Part shown: positions 37,355 through 45,779 of the stretch, piece after piece
How positions within the stretch are numbered: the first letter of the stretch is position 1
How the letters are laid out: the number at the start of each line of letters is the position of its first letter
Assembly (NCBI RefSeq): GCF_001431505.1
Contig: NZ_LDJP01000042.1
Span: 1 to 48,163, forward strand
Direction: 5' to 3'
Length of the DNA stretch: 48,163 nucleotides
From: Stenotrophomonas daejeonensis
GTDB taxonomy: Bacteria > Pseudomonadota > Gammaproteobacteria > Xanthomonadales > Xanthomonadaceae
Notes under the pieces: generated by a model
Databases searched by the model: none
What the model saw: the letters and a program-made list of their open reading frames with translations, nothing else
Told to the model about the DNA's origin: nothing
Program-made: the position numbers and the translations under genes

Positions 37355-37455
37355 ACGAGGGGACTCGTGTTCGCCGGGCGCCGTTCTGTGGGTAGCCGTC
37401 CGAGCCTGGCTGTATTGGGCGGCATGAACCGCCTGACAGTCGCAGCGCCCCTCGG
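37355..37455 (-). promoter_or_regulatory. SAH riboswitch controlling ahcY
   Basis: The aptamer core runs from 37455 to about 37400 on the minus strand: CCGAGGGGCGCTGCGAC, a GGCGG-ttcat-CCGCC hairpin, and CCAGGCTCGGACGG. CCGAG pairs with CTCGG to close P1. These are the conserved parts of the SAH riboswitch class, which is known from ahcY genes of Proteobacteria including Xanthomonas. Downstream, CCCCTCG (37362-37356) is complementary to CGAGGGG of the aptamer, suggesting the expression platform close to the ribosome binding site. Confidence 0.88.
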
Positions 37456-37467
37456 TACGGGCCGGCG

Positions 37468-37495
37468 ATTATATCGTGGCCCGGCCCAACCAAAG
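37468..37495 (-). promoter_or_regulatory. ahcY promoter
   Basis: A perfect TATAAT (37473-37468) lies about 13 bases before the riboswitch. Upstream CTTTGG (37495-37490), 16 bases away, is a weak -35. The transcript would begin just before the aptamer. Confidence 0.55.
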
Positions 37496-37558
37496 GCAGG
37501 GGAGCCGGCGGGCGCAGCTTGTTAACGTGACCCGCTGATTCCATTGGAGAGGATTGCC

Positions 37559-40066
37559 ATGACGATGTTCGCTTCCCGCCGCCCACGGCGGGCTTCCGCG
37601 GCGCTGCTGCTGTGCGCGGGCCTGCTGCTGGCGGTGCCGCCGTTGCTGGCGGCCACGCCCGCGGCCCAGCCCGCCGCCAGCGACGGACAGGGCTACCGGC
37701 TGCCGTCGGCGGCGTTGCAGGCGGTGGTGGATGCGCCGCGCGCGCCCAGCCTGCACCTCTCGCCCCGCCGCGACATGGCGGCGATGCTGCAGACCCCGCC
37801 GCTGCCGTCCATCGCCCAGGTCGCCGCGCCGGAGCTGAAGTTGGCCGGATTGCGGATCAATCCGAAGACCTATTCCGACAGCCGCTTCTCCTTCGGCAGC
37901 AAGCTGTGGCTGATCTCCACCGTCGACGGTGTCGAGCGCCAGATCAGCGGCCTGCCGCAGCCGCTGTCGGTGGCGTCGCTGGCATGGTCGCCGGACCAGC
38001 GTTACCTCGCCTTCAACCAGCTCGACCCGGCCAGCGGCCGCAACGAGCTGTGGCTGGTGGACGTGGCCGCCGGCAGCGCGCGCAAGCTGGCCGAGCGGCT
38101 GAACAGCGTCGCCACCGACGGCTATGCCTGGCTGCCGGGCGGCGACGCGCTGCTGGTGATGCAGCGCCCGGCCGGGCAGGGCGAGGCGCCGGCGGGCGAT
38201 GGCGTGCCCACCGGGCCGGCGGTGCAGGAAACCGTGGCCGGGCAGGGCGTGCGTGCGGTGCGTACCTGGCAGGACCTGCTGAAGAACGAGGACGACGCAC
38301 GCCTGTTCGAGCATTACCTGAAGGCGCAGCCGCTGCGGGTGGCGATCAACGGCCAGAGCGCGCCCATCGGCGCCCCCGGCCTGTACCTGGGCCTGTCGGC
38401 CTCGCCCGATGGCAACTACCTGCTCGGCCAGCGCGTGGAGCGGCCGTTCTCCTACGCGGTGCCGGTGAACCGTTTCCCGCGCCGCATCGAGGTGCTCGAT
38501 GCGCAGGGCCGCGTGGCGCACACGGTGGCGAAGCTGCCGCTGGTCGAGGGCCTGCCGACCGGCAACGACGCGGTGCCGACCGGCGTGCGCGCGATCGGCT
38601 GGCGCGCCGACGCGCCGGCCACGCTGGTCTGGGCCGAAGCGCAGGACGGCGGCGATCCCTCGCGCGAGGCGGCCATCCGCGACGCGGTGCTGATGCAGGC
38701 CGCGCCGTTCGAGAAGCCACCGGTCACGCTGGCGCAGCTGGGTTCGCGCTATGCGGGCATCACCTGGGCGGACGACGGGCTGGCGCTGCTGGACGAATAC
38801 TGGTGGAAGAGCCGCCAGGTGAAGCAGTGGAAGATCGCGCCGGACCACCCGGAGCAGGCGCCGGTGCTGCTGTACGCGCGCTCGGAGGACGACCGCTACG
38901 GCGACCCGGGCGAACCGCTGCTGCGGCGCGACGCCGCCGGCCGCACCCGCCTGCAGCTCAGCGCCGATGGCCGCAGCTTCTACCGCGTCGGCGACGGCGC
39001 CTCGCCGCAGGGCGACCGCCCGTTCCTCGACCGCGTCGACCTGGCCAGCGGCGCCAGCGAACGGCTGTTCCATTCGCAGGCGCCGTACTACGAGGTGCCG
39101 CTGTCGATCATCGAGGGCGAGCACGCGCGCATCCTCACCTACCGCGAATCCAGCGACGTGCCGGCCAACCTGTTCGCGCACGCGCTCGGCGGCGATGCCG
39201 CGCCGGTGGAACTGACCCACTTCGCGCATCCGTTGCCGCAGCTGCGCGGGGTGAAAAAGGAACAGATCCGCTACGCGCGCAACGACGGCGTCGAGCTCAC
39301 CGCCGACCTGCTGCTGCCGCCCGGCTACGACCCGGCGAAGGACGGCCCGCGGCCGGTGTTGATGTGGGCCTACCCGGCCGAGTTCAAGTCGGCCGACGAC
39401 GCCAGCCAGGTCACCGGCTCGCCGCACCGCTTCAACGCGATCAGCTACTGGGGGCCGCAGGCGTTCCTCGCCAAGGGCTACGTGGTGCTCAACAACCCGA
39501 GCATGCCGATCATCGGCGAGGGCGACGTCGAGCCCAACGACACCTACATCGAACAACTGGTCGCCAGTGCGCAGGCAGCGGTGGACGAAGTGGTGCGGCG
39601 TGGCGTCGGCGAGCGCGGGCGCATCGCCGTGGGCGGGCATTCCTACGGTGCGTTCATGACCGCCAACCTGCTGGCGCACACGCGCCTGTTCCAGGCTGGC
39701 ATCGCGCGTTCGGGCGCATACAACCGCACGCTCACCCCGTTCGGCTTCCAGGCCGAGGAACGCAACTACTGGCAGGCGCAGGACACCTACCTGAAGATGT
39801 CGCCGTTCAATTACGCCGGCGACATCAAGGACCCGATCCTGTTCATCCACGGCGTGGACGACAACAACTCCGGCACCTTCCCGATGCAGAGCGAACGCAT
39901 GTTCGCCGCGGTCAAGGGCCTGGGCGGCACCGCACGGCTGGTGATGTTGCCGAACGAATCGCACGGCTACCGCGCGCGCGAATCGATCATGACCATGCTT
40001 GCCGAAAGCGAGGACTGGCTTGACCGCTGGCTGGCCGCACCGGCGGAGCAGAGCAAGCGCCGTTGA
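37559..40066 (+). CDS. Secreted prolyl oligopeptidase family (S9) peptidase
   Basis: An 835-residue exported serine peptidase. The signal peptide includes ALLLCAGLLLAVPPLLAA. A beta-propeller domain spans about residues 60-590, and the C-terminal alpha/beta hydrolase has the nucleophile motif GGHSYGAF, the acid in HGVDDNNSGTFP and the histidine in NESHGYRARE. The DDNNSGTFP pattern and overall length resemble the glutamyl endopeptidase branch of S9. The ATG at 37559 follows GAGAGG; the TTG at 37544 is less likely. It is divergent from ahcY. Confidence 0.88.
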   Translation: MTMFASRRPRRASAALLLCAGLLLAVPPLLAATPAAQPAASDGQGYRLPSAALQAVVDAPRAPSLHLSPRRDMAAMLQTPPLPSIAQVAAPELKLAGLRINPKTYSDSRFSFGSKLWLISTVDGVERQISGLPQPLSVASLAWSPDQRYLAFNQLDPASGRNELWLVDVAAGSARKLAERLNSVATDGYAWLPGGDALLVMQRPAGQGEAPAGDGVPTGPAVQETVAGQGVRAVRTWQDLLKNEDDARLFEHYLKAQPLRVAINGQSAPIGAPGLYLGLSASPDGNYLLGQRVERPFSYAVPVNRFPRRIEVLDAQGRVAHTVAKLPLVEGLPTGNDAVPTGVRAIGWRADAPATLVWAEAQDGGDPSREAAIRDAVLMQAAPFEKPPVTLAQLGSRYAGITWADDGLALLDEYWWKSRQVKQWKIAPDHPEQAPVLLYARSEDDRYGDPGEPLLRRDAAGRTRLQLSADGRSFYRVGDGASPQGDRPFLDRVDLASGASERLFHSQAPYYEVPLSIIEGEHARILTYRESSDVPANLFAHALGGDAAPVELTHFAHPLPQLRGVKKEQIRYARNDGVELTADLLLPPGYDPAKDGPRPVLMWAYPAEFKSADDASQVTGSPHRFNAISYWGPQAFLAKGYVVLNNPSMPIIGEGDVEPNDTYIEQLVASAQAAVDEVVRRGVGERGRIAVGGHSYGAFMTANLLAHTRLFQAGIARSGAYNRTLTPFGFQAEERNYWQAQDTYLKMSPFNYAGDIKDPILFIHGVDDNNSGTFPMQSERMFAAVKGLGGTARLVMLPNESHGYRARESIMTMLAESEDWLDRWLAAPAEQSKRR

Positions 40067-40071
40067 TGGGG

Positions 40072-40149
40072 TGCCGGCCAGTGGCCGGCACTACCGGTGA
40101 CAGGTCGGGGCTGCACCCTCGGGGTGGGTGCCGACCGTTGGTCGGCACT
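40072..40149. repeat. GCCGGC-type REP units after the S9 peptidase gene
   Basis: GTGCCGGCCAGTGGCCGGCAC and GTGCCGACCGTTGGTCGGCAC with a short linker, the same units as near 30.9 kb. Confidence 0.7.
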
Positions 40150-40204
40150 ACCGATCCGGTTGCGGGAAACCCATCGGCGCGGCGCACCGCCGCACACAAT
40201 GCAA

Positions 40205-40278
40205 CCCGTAGGTGCCGGGCTTGCCCGGCACGGGGATTTCCCGGCAAGGCTCCATGCGGGGCAAGCCCCGCATCTACG
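40205..40278. repeat. GTAGGTGCCGGGCTTGCCCGGCAC REP pair, copy 1
   Basis: GTGCCGGGCTTGCCCGGCAC and ATGCGGGGCAAGCCCCGCAT flank a linker with GATTTCCCGGCAAGGC. Two more copies lie at 43179-43251 and 45706-45779. The rest of the gap to 40454 contains AACCGATGTTTTTTTCGGTT (near 40396), perhaps a small hairpin in the ppc leader, and no gene. Confidence 0.75.
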
Positions 40279-40454
40279 GCTTCATGACGTCATCGCATGT
40301 CCACCCCGGGGCGCTAGCGTCCCGTTTCCATGTCCATCCGGACAGCGGCCGGACAACATGCAGATGCAACTGTTTCAGGTTTGATGCACTGCAAAAACCG
40401 ATGTTTTTTTCGGTTAGGCTTGAATGCTTCCTCCCCCGAGGTTCGGCATTCCGG

Positions 40455-43166
40455 ATGAACGAGTACCGCAGCAGCGTCGTCTTCGCCACCCCCGACCTGC
40501 CCCTGCGCGACGATGTGCGTCGCCTCGGCACGATGGTCGGCGAGCTCATTTCCGAACAGGTCGCACCGGCCTTCCTCGATGAAGTGGAAGACGTGCGCAC
40601 CGCTGCCATCGCGCGCCGCGAAAGCCAGGGCCCGCTGTCCACGCTGAGCGAGCAGTTGGCCGGGCGTGCGCCGCGCCAGGCCGAAGTGCTGGTGCGCGCG
40701 TTCAGCACCTATTTCCAGGTGGTCAACATCGCCGAGCGCGTGCACCGCATCCGCCGCCGCCGCGACTACCAGCGCGCCGGCACCAAGCGCCCGCAGCCGG
40801 AAGGGCTGCAGGACGCGCTGCAGCAGCTCAAGGCGCAGGGCGTGACGCTGGAAGAACTGGCGCAGTGGCTGCCGCGCATCGACATCGAGCCGGTGTTCAC
40901 CGCGCACCCGACCGAAGCGGTGCGCCGCGCGCTGCTGGAAAAAGAGCAGCTGATGGTGGCCGCGCTGGTGGACAACCTCGACGGCCAGCGCACGCCGGGC
41001 GAACAGGCCGCCGATGCCGCGCGCTTCCGCATGGCGCTCACCGCCTCGTGGCAGACCGCCGACTCCTCGCCGGTGCGCCCCACGGTGGACGACGAGCGCG
41101 AGCACGTCGGCTTCTACCTCGCCCGGGTGCTGTACCGGGTGATGCCGGTGTTCTACGAATCGCTGGAACAGGCGCTGCTCGACACCTGGGGCCGCACCCT
41201 GCCGCTGCCGCGGCTGGTGCGCTTCGGTACCTGGGTGGGCGGCGACATGGACGGCAATCCCAACGTCGACGCCGGCACCATCACCGCCACCCTGGACGCG
41301 CAGCGCAACGCGGTGCTGGAGCTGTACCTGAAGGACCTGCTCAAGCTCGCCAGCCTGCTCAGCCAGTCCACCGAGCTGATCGGCGTCAGCGATGCGGTGC
41401 GCGCGCGCGTCGAGGAATACCGGCAGCTGCTGCCGCAGGTGCAGTCGCGCCCGCGCCACGCCGACATGCCCTACCGCCTGCTCAACGACCGCATGCGCGC
41501 GCGCTTGCAGGCCACGCTGGACGACGCGCCGGGCGCGTATGCCTCGCCGGAGGAGTTCATCGGCGACATCCAGCTGATCCTCGACAGCCTGGAGGCGAAC
41601 AAGGGCAGGCATGCCGGCTGGTTCTCGGTGCGCCGGCTGCTGTGGCGGGTACGCACCTTCGGCTTCCACCTGGCGCGGCTGGACGTGCGCCAGGAGTCGA
41701 GCGTGCATTCGCGCGCGCTGGCCGAGGTGCTGGGCGGGCAGGAGGCATTCGATGCGCTCGACGACGAAGCGCGCGCCGGCACGCTGTCGCCGTATGCGGC
41801 CGGCGAGGCCGCGCTGCCGCCCGGCAACGACGAAACCGGCCAGCGCCTGGACAAGGCGTTCGCCGCGCTGGCCGACGCGCGCCGCCGCCACGGCACCGAT
41901 GCGCTGGGCACCTACATCATCTCGATGGCGCACGACCGCGGCGACGTGCTGGCGGTGCTGGCGCTGGCGCGCCGCGGCGGCCTGGTCGACGCGCAGGGCG
42001 CGGTGCCGCTGGACATTGCGCCGCTGTTCGAAACCGTGGACGACCTGCGCCGCGGCACCGCCACCCTGCGCGACCTGCTGGCCGACCCGGTCTACCGCGC
42101 CCACCTGCGCGCGCGCGGCGACGTGCAGATGGTGATGCTGGGCTATTCGGACAGCGGCAAGGACGGCGGCATCGCCGCCTCGCGCTGGGGCCTGCAGCAG
42201 GCGCAGGTGGAACTGCTCAACGCCGCCAGCGAACAGCGCGTGCGGCTGAGTTTCTTCCACGGCCGCGGCGGCTCGCTCAGCCGTGGCGGGACCAAGACCA
42301 CGCATGCGGTCGATGCCTCGCCGCGCGGCAGTATCGGCGGGCGCTTGAGGGTGACCGAGCAGGGCGAGGTGATCCACCGCAAGTACGGCATCCGCGCGCT
42401 GGCGCTGCGCTCGCTGGAGCAGGCCGCCGGCGCGGTGCTGCGCGCCAGCCTGCGCCCGCGCGCGCCGGAGCCGCGCGAGGCGCGCTGGAAGCCGGTGATG
42501 GACATCGTCGCCAGCGAGAGTTCGCGTACCTACCGCGCCTTCGTCGGCGACCCGCAGTTCATGGACTACTTCCGGCAGGCCACGCCGATCGACGTGATCG
42601 AGCGGATGACGCTGGGCTCGCGGCCCTCGCGCCGGCTCGGCCAGAACGCCGCGCTGTCCAACCTGCGCGCGATCCCGTGGGTGTTCGCGTGGAGCCAGGC
42701 GCGCGCGGTGATCCCCGGCTGGTTCGGCGTCGGCAGCGGCCTGCAGGCGGCCGCTGCCGCCGGCCACGAGGACACGCTGCTGGAGATGGCGCACGACTGG
42801 CCATTCTTCGCCACCTTCCTCGACGACATGGCGATGGTGCTGAGCAAGGGCGACATCGACATCGCCGAACAGTTCTCGACGCTGGCCGGGCCGCTGCACG
42901 CGCGCTTCTTCCCGCTGATCCGCGACGAACTGGCGCTGACCGCGCATTGGGTCAAGCGCCTGAGCGGCCAGCAGGAACTGCTGGAGCACGACCCGCGGCT
43001 GGCGCTGTCGATCCGCCTGCGCAACCCCTACATCGACCCGATCAGCACCCTGCAGGTGGACCTGCTGCGCCGCTGGCGCCAGAGCGGCCGCGAGGACGAG
43101 GCGCTGCTGCGCGCGCTGGTGGCCTGCGTCAATGGTGTCTCGCAGGGTGTGCAGAACACCGGGTGA
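40455..43166 (+). CDS. ppc: Phosphoenolpyruvate carboxylase
   Basis: A 903-residue enzyme that carboxylates PEP to oxaloacetate, replenishing the TCA cycle. The two active-site signatures [12 protein letters not shown] and [13 protein letters not shown] are intact, as are [12 protein letters not shown], the glycine loop [15 protein letters not shown] and the C-terminal QNTG that reaches the allosteric site. Length is typical. The ATG at 40455 gives [14 protein letters not shown]. The frame is open upstream but without homology. It is convergent with the SDR gene, separated by a REP pair. Confidence 0.97.
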   Translation: MNEYRSSVVFATPDLPLRDDVRRLGTMVGELISEQVAPAFLDEVEDVRTAAIARRESQGPLSTLSEQLAGRAPRQAEVLVRAFSTYFQVVNIAERVHRIRRRRDYQRAGTKRPQPEGLQDALQQLKAQGVTLEELAQWLPRIDIEPVFTAHPTEAVRRALLEKEQLMVAALVDNLDGQRTPGEQAADAARFRMALTASWQTADSSPVRPTVDDEREHVGFYLARVLYRVMPVFYESLEQALLDTWGRTLPLPRLVRFGTWVGGDMDGNPNVDAGTITATLDAQRNAVLELYLKDLLKLASLLSQSTELIGVSDAVRARVEEYRQLLPQVQSRPRHADMPYRLLNDRMRARLQATLDDAPGAYASPEEFIGDIQLILDSLEANKGRHAGWFSVRRLLWRVRTFGFHLARLDVRQESSVHSRALAEVLGGQEAFDALDDEARAGTLSPYAAGEAALPPGNDETGQRLDKAFAALADARRRHGTDALGTYIISMAHDRGDVLAVLALARRGGLVDAQGAVPLDIAPLFETVDDLRRGTATLRDLLADPVYRAHLRARGDVQMVMLGYSDSGKDGGIAASRWGLQQAQVELLNAASEQRVRLSFFHGRGGSLSRGGTKTTHAVDASPRGSIGGRLRVTEQGEVIHRKYGIRALALRSLEQAAGAVLRASLRPRAPEPREARWKPVMDIVASESSRTYRAFVGDPQFMDYFRQATPIDVIERMTLGSRPSRRLGQNAALSNLRAIPWVFAWSQARAVIPGWFGVGSGLQAAAAAGHEDTLLEMAHDWPFFATFLDDMAMVLSKGDIDIAEQFSTLAGPLHARFFPLIRDELALTAHWVKRLSGQQELLEHDPRLALSIRLRNPYIDPISTLQVDLLRRWRQSGREDEALLRALVACVNGVSQGVQNTG

Positions 43167-43178
43167 GGCGCGGGAGCG

Positions 43179-43251
43179 CCCGTAGATGTGGGGCTTGCCC
43201 CGCATGGGGCATTCCCGATAAAGCCCGTACCGGGCAAGCCCGGTACCTACG
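43179..43251. repeat. REP pair between convergent ppc and SDR gene, copy 2
   Basis: ATGTGGGGCTTGCCCCGCAT and GTACCGGGCAAGCCCGGTAC flank CATTCCCGATAAAGCC. Same family as 40205-40278. Confidence 0.75.
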
Positions 43252-43313
43252 TGGCGCAGAGGCATCCACGAATAGCCTCAGCGCGCGCGAAGGCAGGCTC
43301 CCGCGAGGCAGGT

Positions 43314-44051
43314 TCAGGTCAGCATCCGCCCGCCATCCAGCCACAGCGTCTGCCCGGTGACGTAGCCTGCATCGTCGAGCAGCCAGCGCACCGCCGCGGC
43401 GATCTCGTGCGGGGTGCCGGTGCGCGCCAGCGGGGTGCGCTCCATCAGCCTGCGCTTGTCCGGCTCGCTCTTGCCCTGTTCCGGCCACAGGATCGCGCCG
43501 GGCGCCACGGCATTGACCCGCACGTGCGGGGCCAGTTCCAGCGCCAGCGTGCGCGTGGTCATCTCCAGCGCCGCCTTCGCCGCCGAATAGGCTGGGTGCT
43601 CGCGCAATGGCCGGGTGGCATGCACGTCGGTCAGGTTGACGATGGCCCCGCGCTGGCTGCGCAGGTACGGGGCGGCGGCCTGGGCGAGGAAGAACGGCGC
43701 GCGCGCGTTGACCGCGAACAGCTCGTCCCATTGCGCCGCCGTTACCTGCCCGAACGGCGTGGGGAAGAAGTTGGAGGCGTTGTTGACCAGTGCGTCGAGC
43801 TGGCCGAAATGCGCCACCACCTGCTCGACCAGGTCCGGCAGCGCCTGCGGCTCGCGCAGGTCGGCCTGCACCGCCAGCACGCTGCCGGGGCGCTCGCTTT
43901 CCAGGTCGAAGGCCAGCGCCTGCAGCTCTTCGCCGGAGTGGTGCGCATGCAGCGCCAGCCGGTAGCCGTGCGCATGCAGGTGGCGGGCGATGGCCGCGCC
44001 GATGCGGCGCGCGCTGCCGGTCACCAGGGCTACACGTTGCGGGTCGGTCAT
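43314..44051 (-). CDS. Pteridine reductase-like short-chain dehydrogenase
   Basis: A 245-residue SDR enzyme. The cofactor motif TGSARRIGAAIARHLHAHGY has the Arg-type pattern (TGxxxRxG) typical of NADPH-dependent pteridine reductases (PTR1/FolM-like). NNAS, the catalytic Tyr and Lys in YSAAKAAL and the final GQTLWLDGGR are present. It probably reduces dihydrobiopterin or dihydromonapterin. The exact substrate is inferred. The start at 44051 (MTDPQRVALVTG) is normal; it is divergent from the methyltransferase gene with a 54-base gap. Confidence 0.85.
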   Translation of the reverse strand: MTDPQRVALVTGSARRIGAAIARHLHAHGYRLALHAHHSGEELQALAFDLESERPGSVLAVQADLREPQALPDLVEQVVAHFGQLDALVNNASNFFPTPFGQVTAAQWDELFAVNARAPFFLAQAAAPYLRSQRGAIVNLTDVHATRPLREHPAYSAAKAALEMTTRTLALELAPHVRVNAVAPGAILWPEQGKSEPDKRRLMERTPLARTGTPHEIAAAVRWLLDDAGYVTGQTLWLDGGRMLT

Positions 44052-44105
44052 CTGCGGTTTCCTTGCTCGGCTATCCTGTGCATTGTCCCCGCAAACCGCC
44101 GTCCC

Positions 44106-45290
44106 ATGCATTCCGACCTGCCCCTGCCCGAACCCGATGCGCTGGCCCACAGCGAGCAGCTGGCCGCGCACCTGCGCGCGGAGATCATGGCGCAGGGCGG
44201 CGCGATGCCGTTCTCGCGCTTCATGGAACTGGTGCTGTACGCGCCGGGCTGGGGCTATTACAGCGCCGGCGCCAGCAAGTTCGGTGCCGCCGGCGATTTC
44301 GTCACCGCGCCGGAGCTGGGCACGCTGTTCGCCGCGACCACCGCCAACGCGCTGGCGCCGGTACTGCGCGAACTCGGCGCGCAGGCGCGCGTGCTGGAAC
44401 TGGGCGGCGGCAGCGGCGCCTTCGCCGAGGCCGCGCTGAAGCGGCTGGCCGAGCTGGACGCGGCGCCGGCGCGCTACGCGATCCTCGAACCCAGCGCCGA
44501 CCTGCGCCAGCGCCAGCGCCATCGCCTGCGCGAAGCGTTGGAACCGGCGCTGTTCGCCCGCGTGGAATGGCTGGACCGCCCGTTCGAGGACGAGTGGGAC
44601 GGCGTGCTGTTCGCCAACGAGGTGATCGACGCGCTGCCGACGCCGCGCTTCTTCATCGACGAAGGCGAGGTGTACGAGGAAACGGTCGAACTCGATGGCG
44701 AAGGCCGCTTCGTGCGCGGCGCACAGCCGGCGGACATGCTGCTGCACGCGGCGGTGCGCCATGTCGAGCGTTACCTCGAACGCCCGTTCGCCAACGGCTA
44801 TCGTTCGGAACTGCTGCCGCAGCTGCCGTACTGGATACAGGCAGTGGCCGGCGGCCTGCGCCGCGGCGCGATGCTGTTCGTCGATTACGGCTACGTGCGC
44901 GACGAGTTCTACCAGGACGACCGCAGCGACGGCACCGTGCGCGCGTTCTACCGTCACCGCGTGCACAACGACGTATACCGGTGGCCGGGCCTGCAGGACA
45001 TCACCGCCTCGGTGGATTTCACCGCGCTGGCCGAGGCGGGCACCGGCGCCGGCTTCGAGCTGGCCGGTTATGGCCACCAGGCCGGGTTCCTGCTCGGCAA
45101 CGGCATTGCCGAGTTGCTGGAAGCCGCCGACGAGCACACCGACGAAGTCGGGCGCGTGCGCCTGCGCGAGCAGTTCAAGCGCCTGACCCTGCCGACCGAG
45201 ATGGGCGAGCGTTTCCAGGTGATGGGCTTCAGCCGCGACGTGGACCTGTCGGCCGCGTTCGCGATGGGCGACTTGACCTGGCGCCTGTGA
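44106..45290 (+). CDS. SAM-dependent methyltransferase, MidA/NDUFAF7 family
   Basis: A 394-residue protein of the DUF185 family. Motifs are PFSRFMELVLYAPGWGYYS, GDFVTAPELGTLFA and the SAM-binding RVLELGGGSGAFAEA, then FANEVIDALPTPRF. The mitochondrial member NDUFAF7 methylates an arginine of complex I. The bacterial substrate is not settled. The start at 44106 gives MHSDLPLPEPDAL. The following VanZ-like gene begins within 21 bases or overlaps, suggesting co-transcription. Confidence 0.85.
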   Translation: MHSDLPLPEPDALAHSEQLAAHLRAEIMAQGGAMPFSRFMELVLYAPGWGYYSAGASKFGAAGDFVTAPELGTLFAATTANALAPVLRELGAQARVLELGGGSGAFAEAALKRLAELDAAPARYAILEPSADLRQRQRHRLREALEPALFARVEWLDRPFEDEWDGVLFANEVIDALPTPRFFIDEGEVYEETVELDGEGRFVRGAQPADMLLHAAVRHVERYLERPFANGYRSELLPQLPYWIQAVAGGLRRGAMLFVDYGYVRDEFYQDDRSDGTVRAFYRHRVHNDVYRWPGLQDITASVDFTALAEAGTGAGFELAGYGHQAGFLLGNGIAELLEAADEHTDEVGRVRLREQFKRLTLPTEMGERFQVMGFSRDVDLSAAFAMGDLTWRL

Positions 45291-45310
45291 GCGGCGGGCT
45301 TGTGAACGGC

Positions 45311-45694
45311 ATGTTCAAGCCGCTGCGGCACCATCGGTTCTGGGCCACGCTGTGGGCGTCGGCGGTGCTGGCAGTGATCGTGGTGTGCTTGGTTCCGCCG
45401 CCGCCACTGCCGCCGCTGCCGGAAAACAGCGACAAGCTGGAACACTTCGCCGCCTACTTCCTGTTGGCCGCCGGTGCGGTGCAGCTGTTCCGCCGCGGCT
45501 GCGTGCTGCTGGCCGTGGGCGTGGCGCTGGTGGCGATGGGCGTGTGCATCGAATTTGCGCAGGGCGCGTTGACTGAAACCCGCAGTGCCGATCCGTTCGA
45601 TGCGCTGGCCAACACGGTGGGTGTGTCGGTTGGCCTGATGACGGCGTTCACGCCGCTGCGCGACCTGTTGCTGCGCTTGCAGCCGCGCCGATGA
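45311..45694 (+). CDS. VanZ-like family membrane protein
   Basis: A 127-residue protein with three to four hydrophobic segments (about residues 13-27, 45-56, 60-78 and 95-112) and the VanZ-type motifs DKLEHFAAYFLLA and IEFAQGALTETRSADPFDALANTVG. Function unknown; VanZ itself gives teicoplanin resistance, but most family members have no known link to antibiotics. In-frame GTG codons at 45287 (overlapping the upstream stop as GTGA) and 45302 are alternative starts. ATG was preferred because MFKPLRHHRFW resembles the usual N-terminus. Confidence 0.75.
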   Translation: MFKPLRHHRFWATLWASAVLAVIVVCLVPPPPLPPLPENSDKLEHFAAYFLLAAGAVQLFRRGCVLLAVGVALVAMGVCIEFAQGALTETRSADPFDALANTVGVSVGLMTAFTPLRDLLLRLQPRR

Positions 45695-45705
45695 CGAGGC
45701 AACCC

Positions 45706-45779
45706 CCGTAGGTGCCGGGCTTGCCCGGCACGTGGCTTTCCCGGTGAAGCCACAGCGGGGCAAGCCCCGCTGCTACGGG
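45706..45779. repeat. REP pair between convergent genes, copy 3
   Basis: GTGCCGGGCTTGCCCGGCAC and AGCGGGGCAAGCCCCGCT flank GGCTTTCCCGGTGAAGCC. Same family as 40205-40278. It abuts the hexosaminidase stop codon. Confidence 0.75.

Noticed and set aside
45311..45694. Glycopeptide-resistance function for the VanZ-like protein
   Set aside because: Only the family fold is visible; there are no vanA/B-type neighbours, and glycopeptides do not normally cross the outer membrane of such bacteria.
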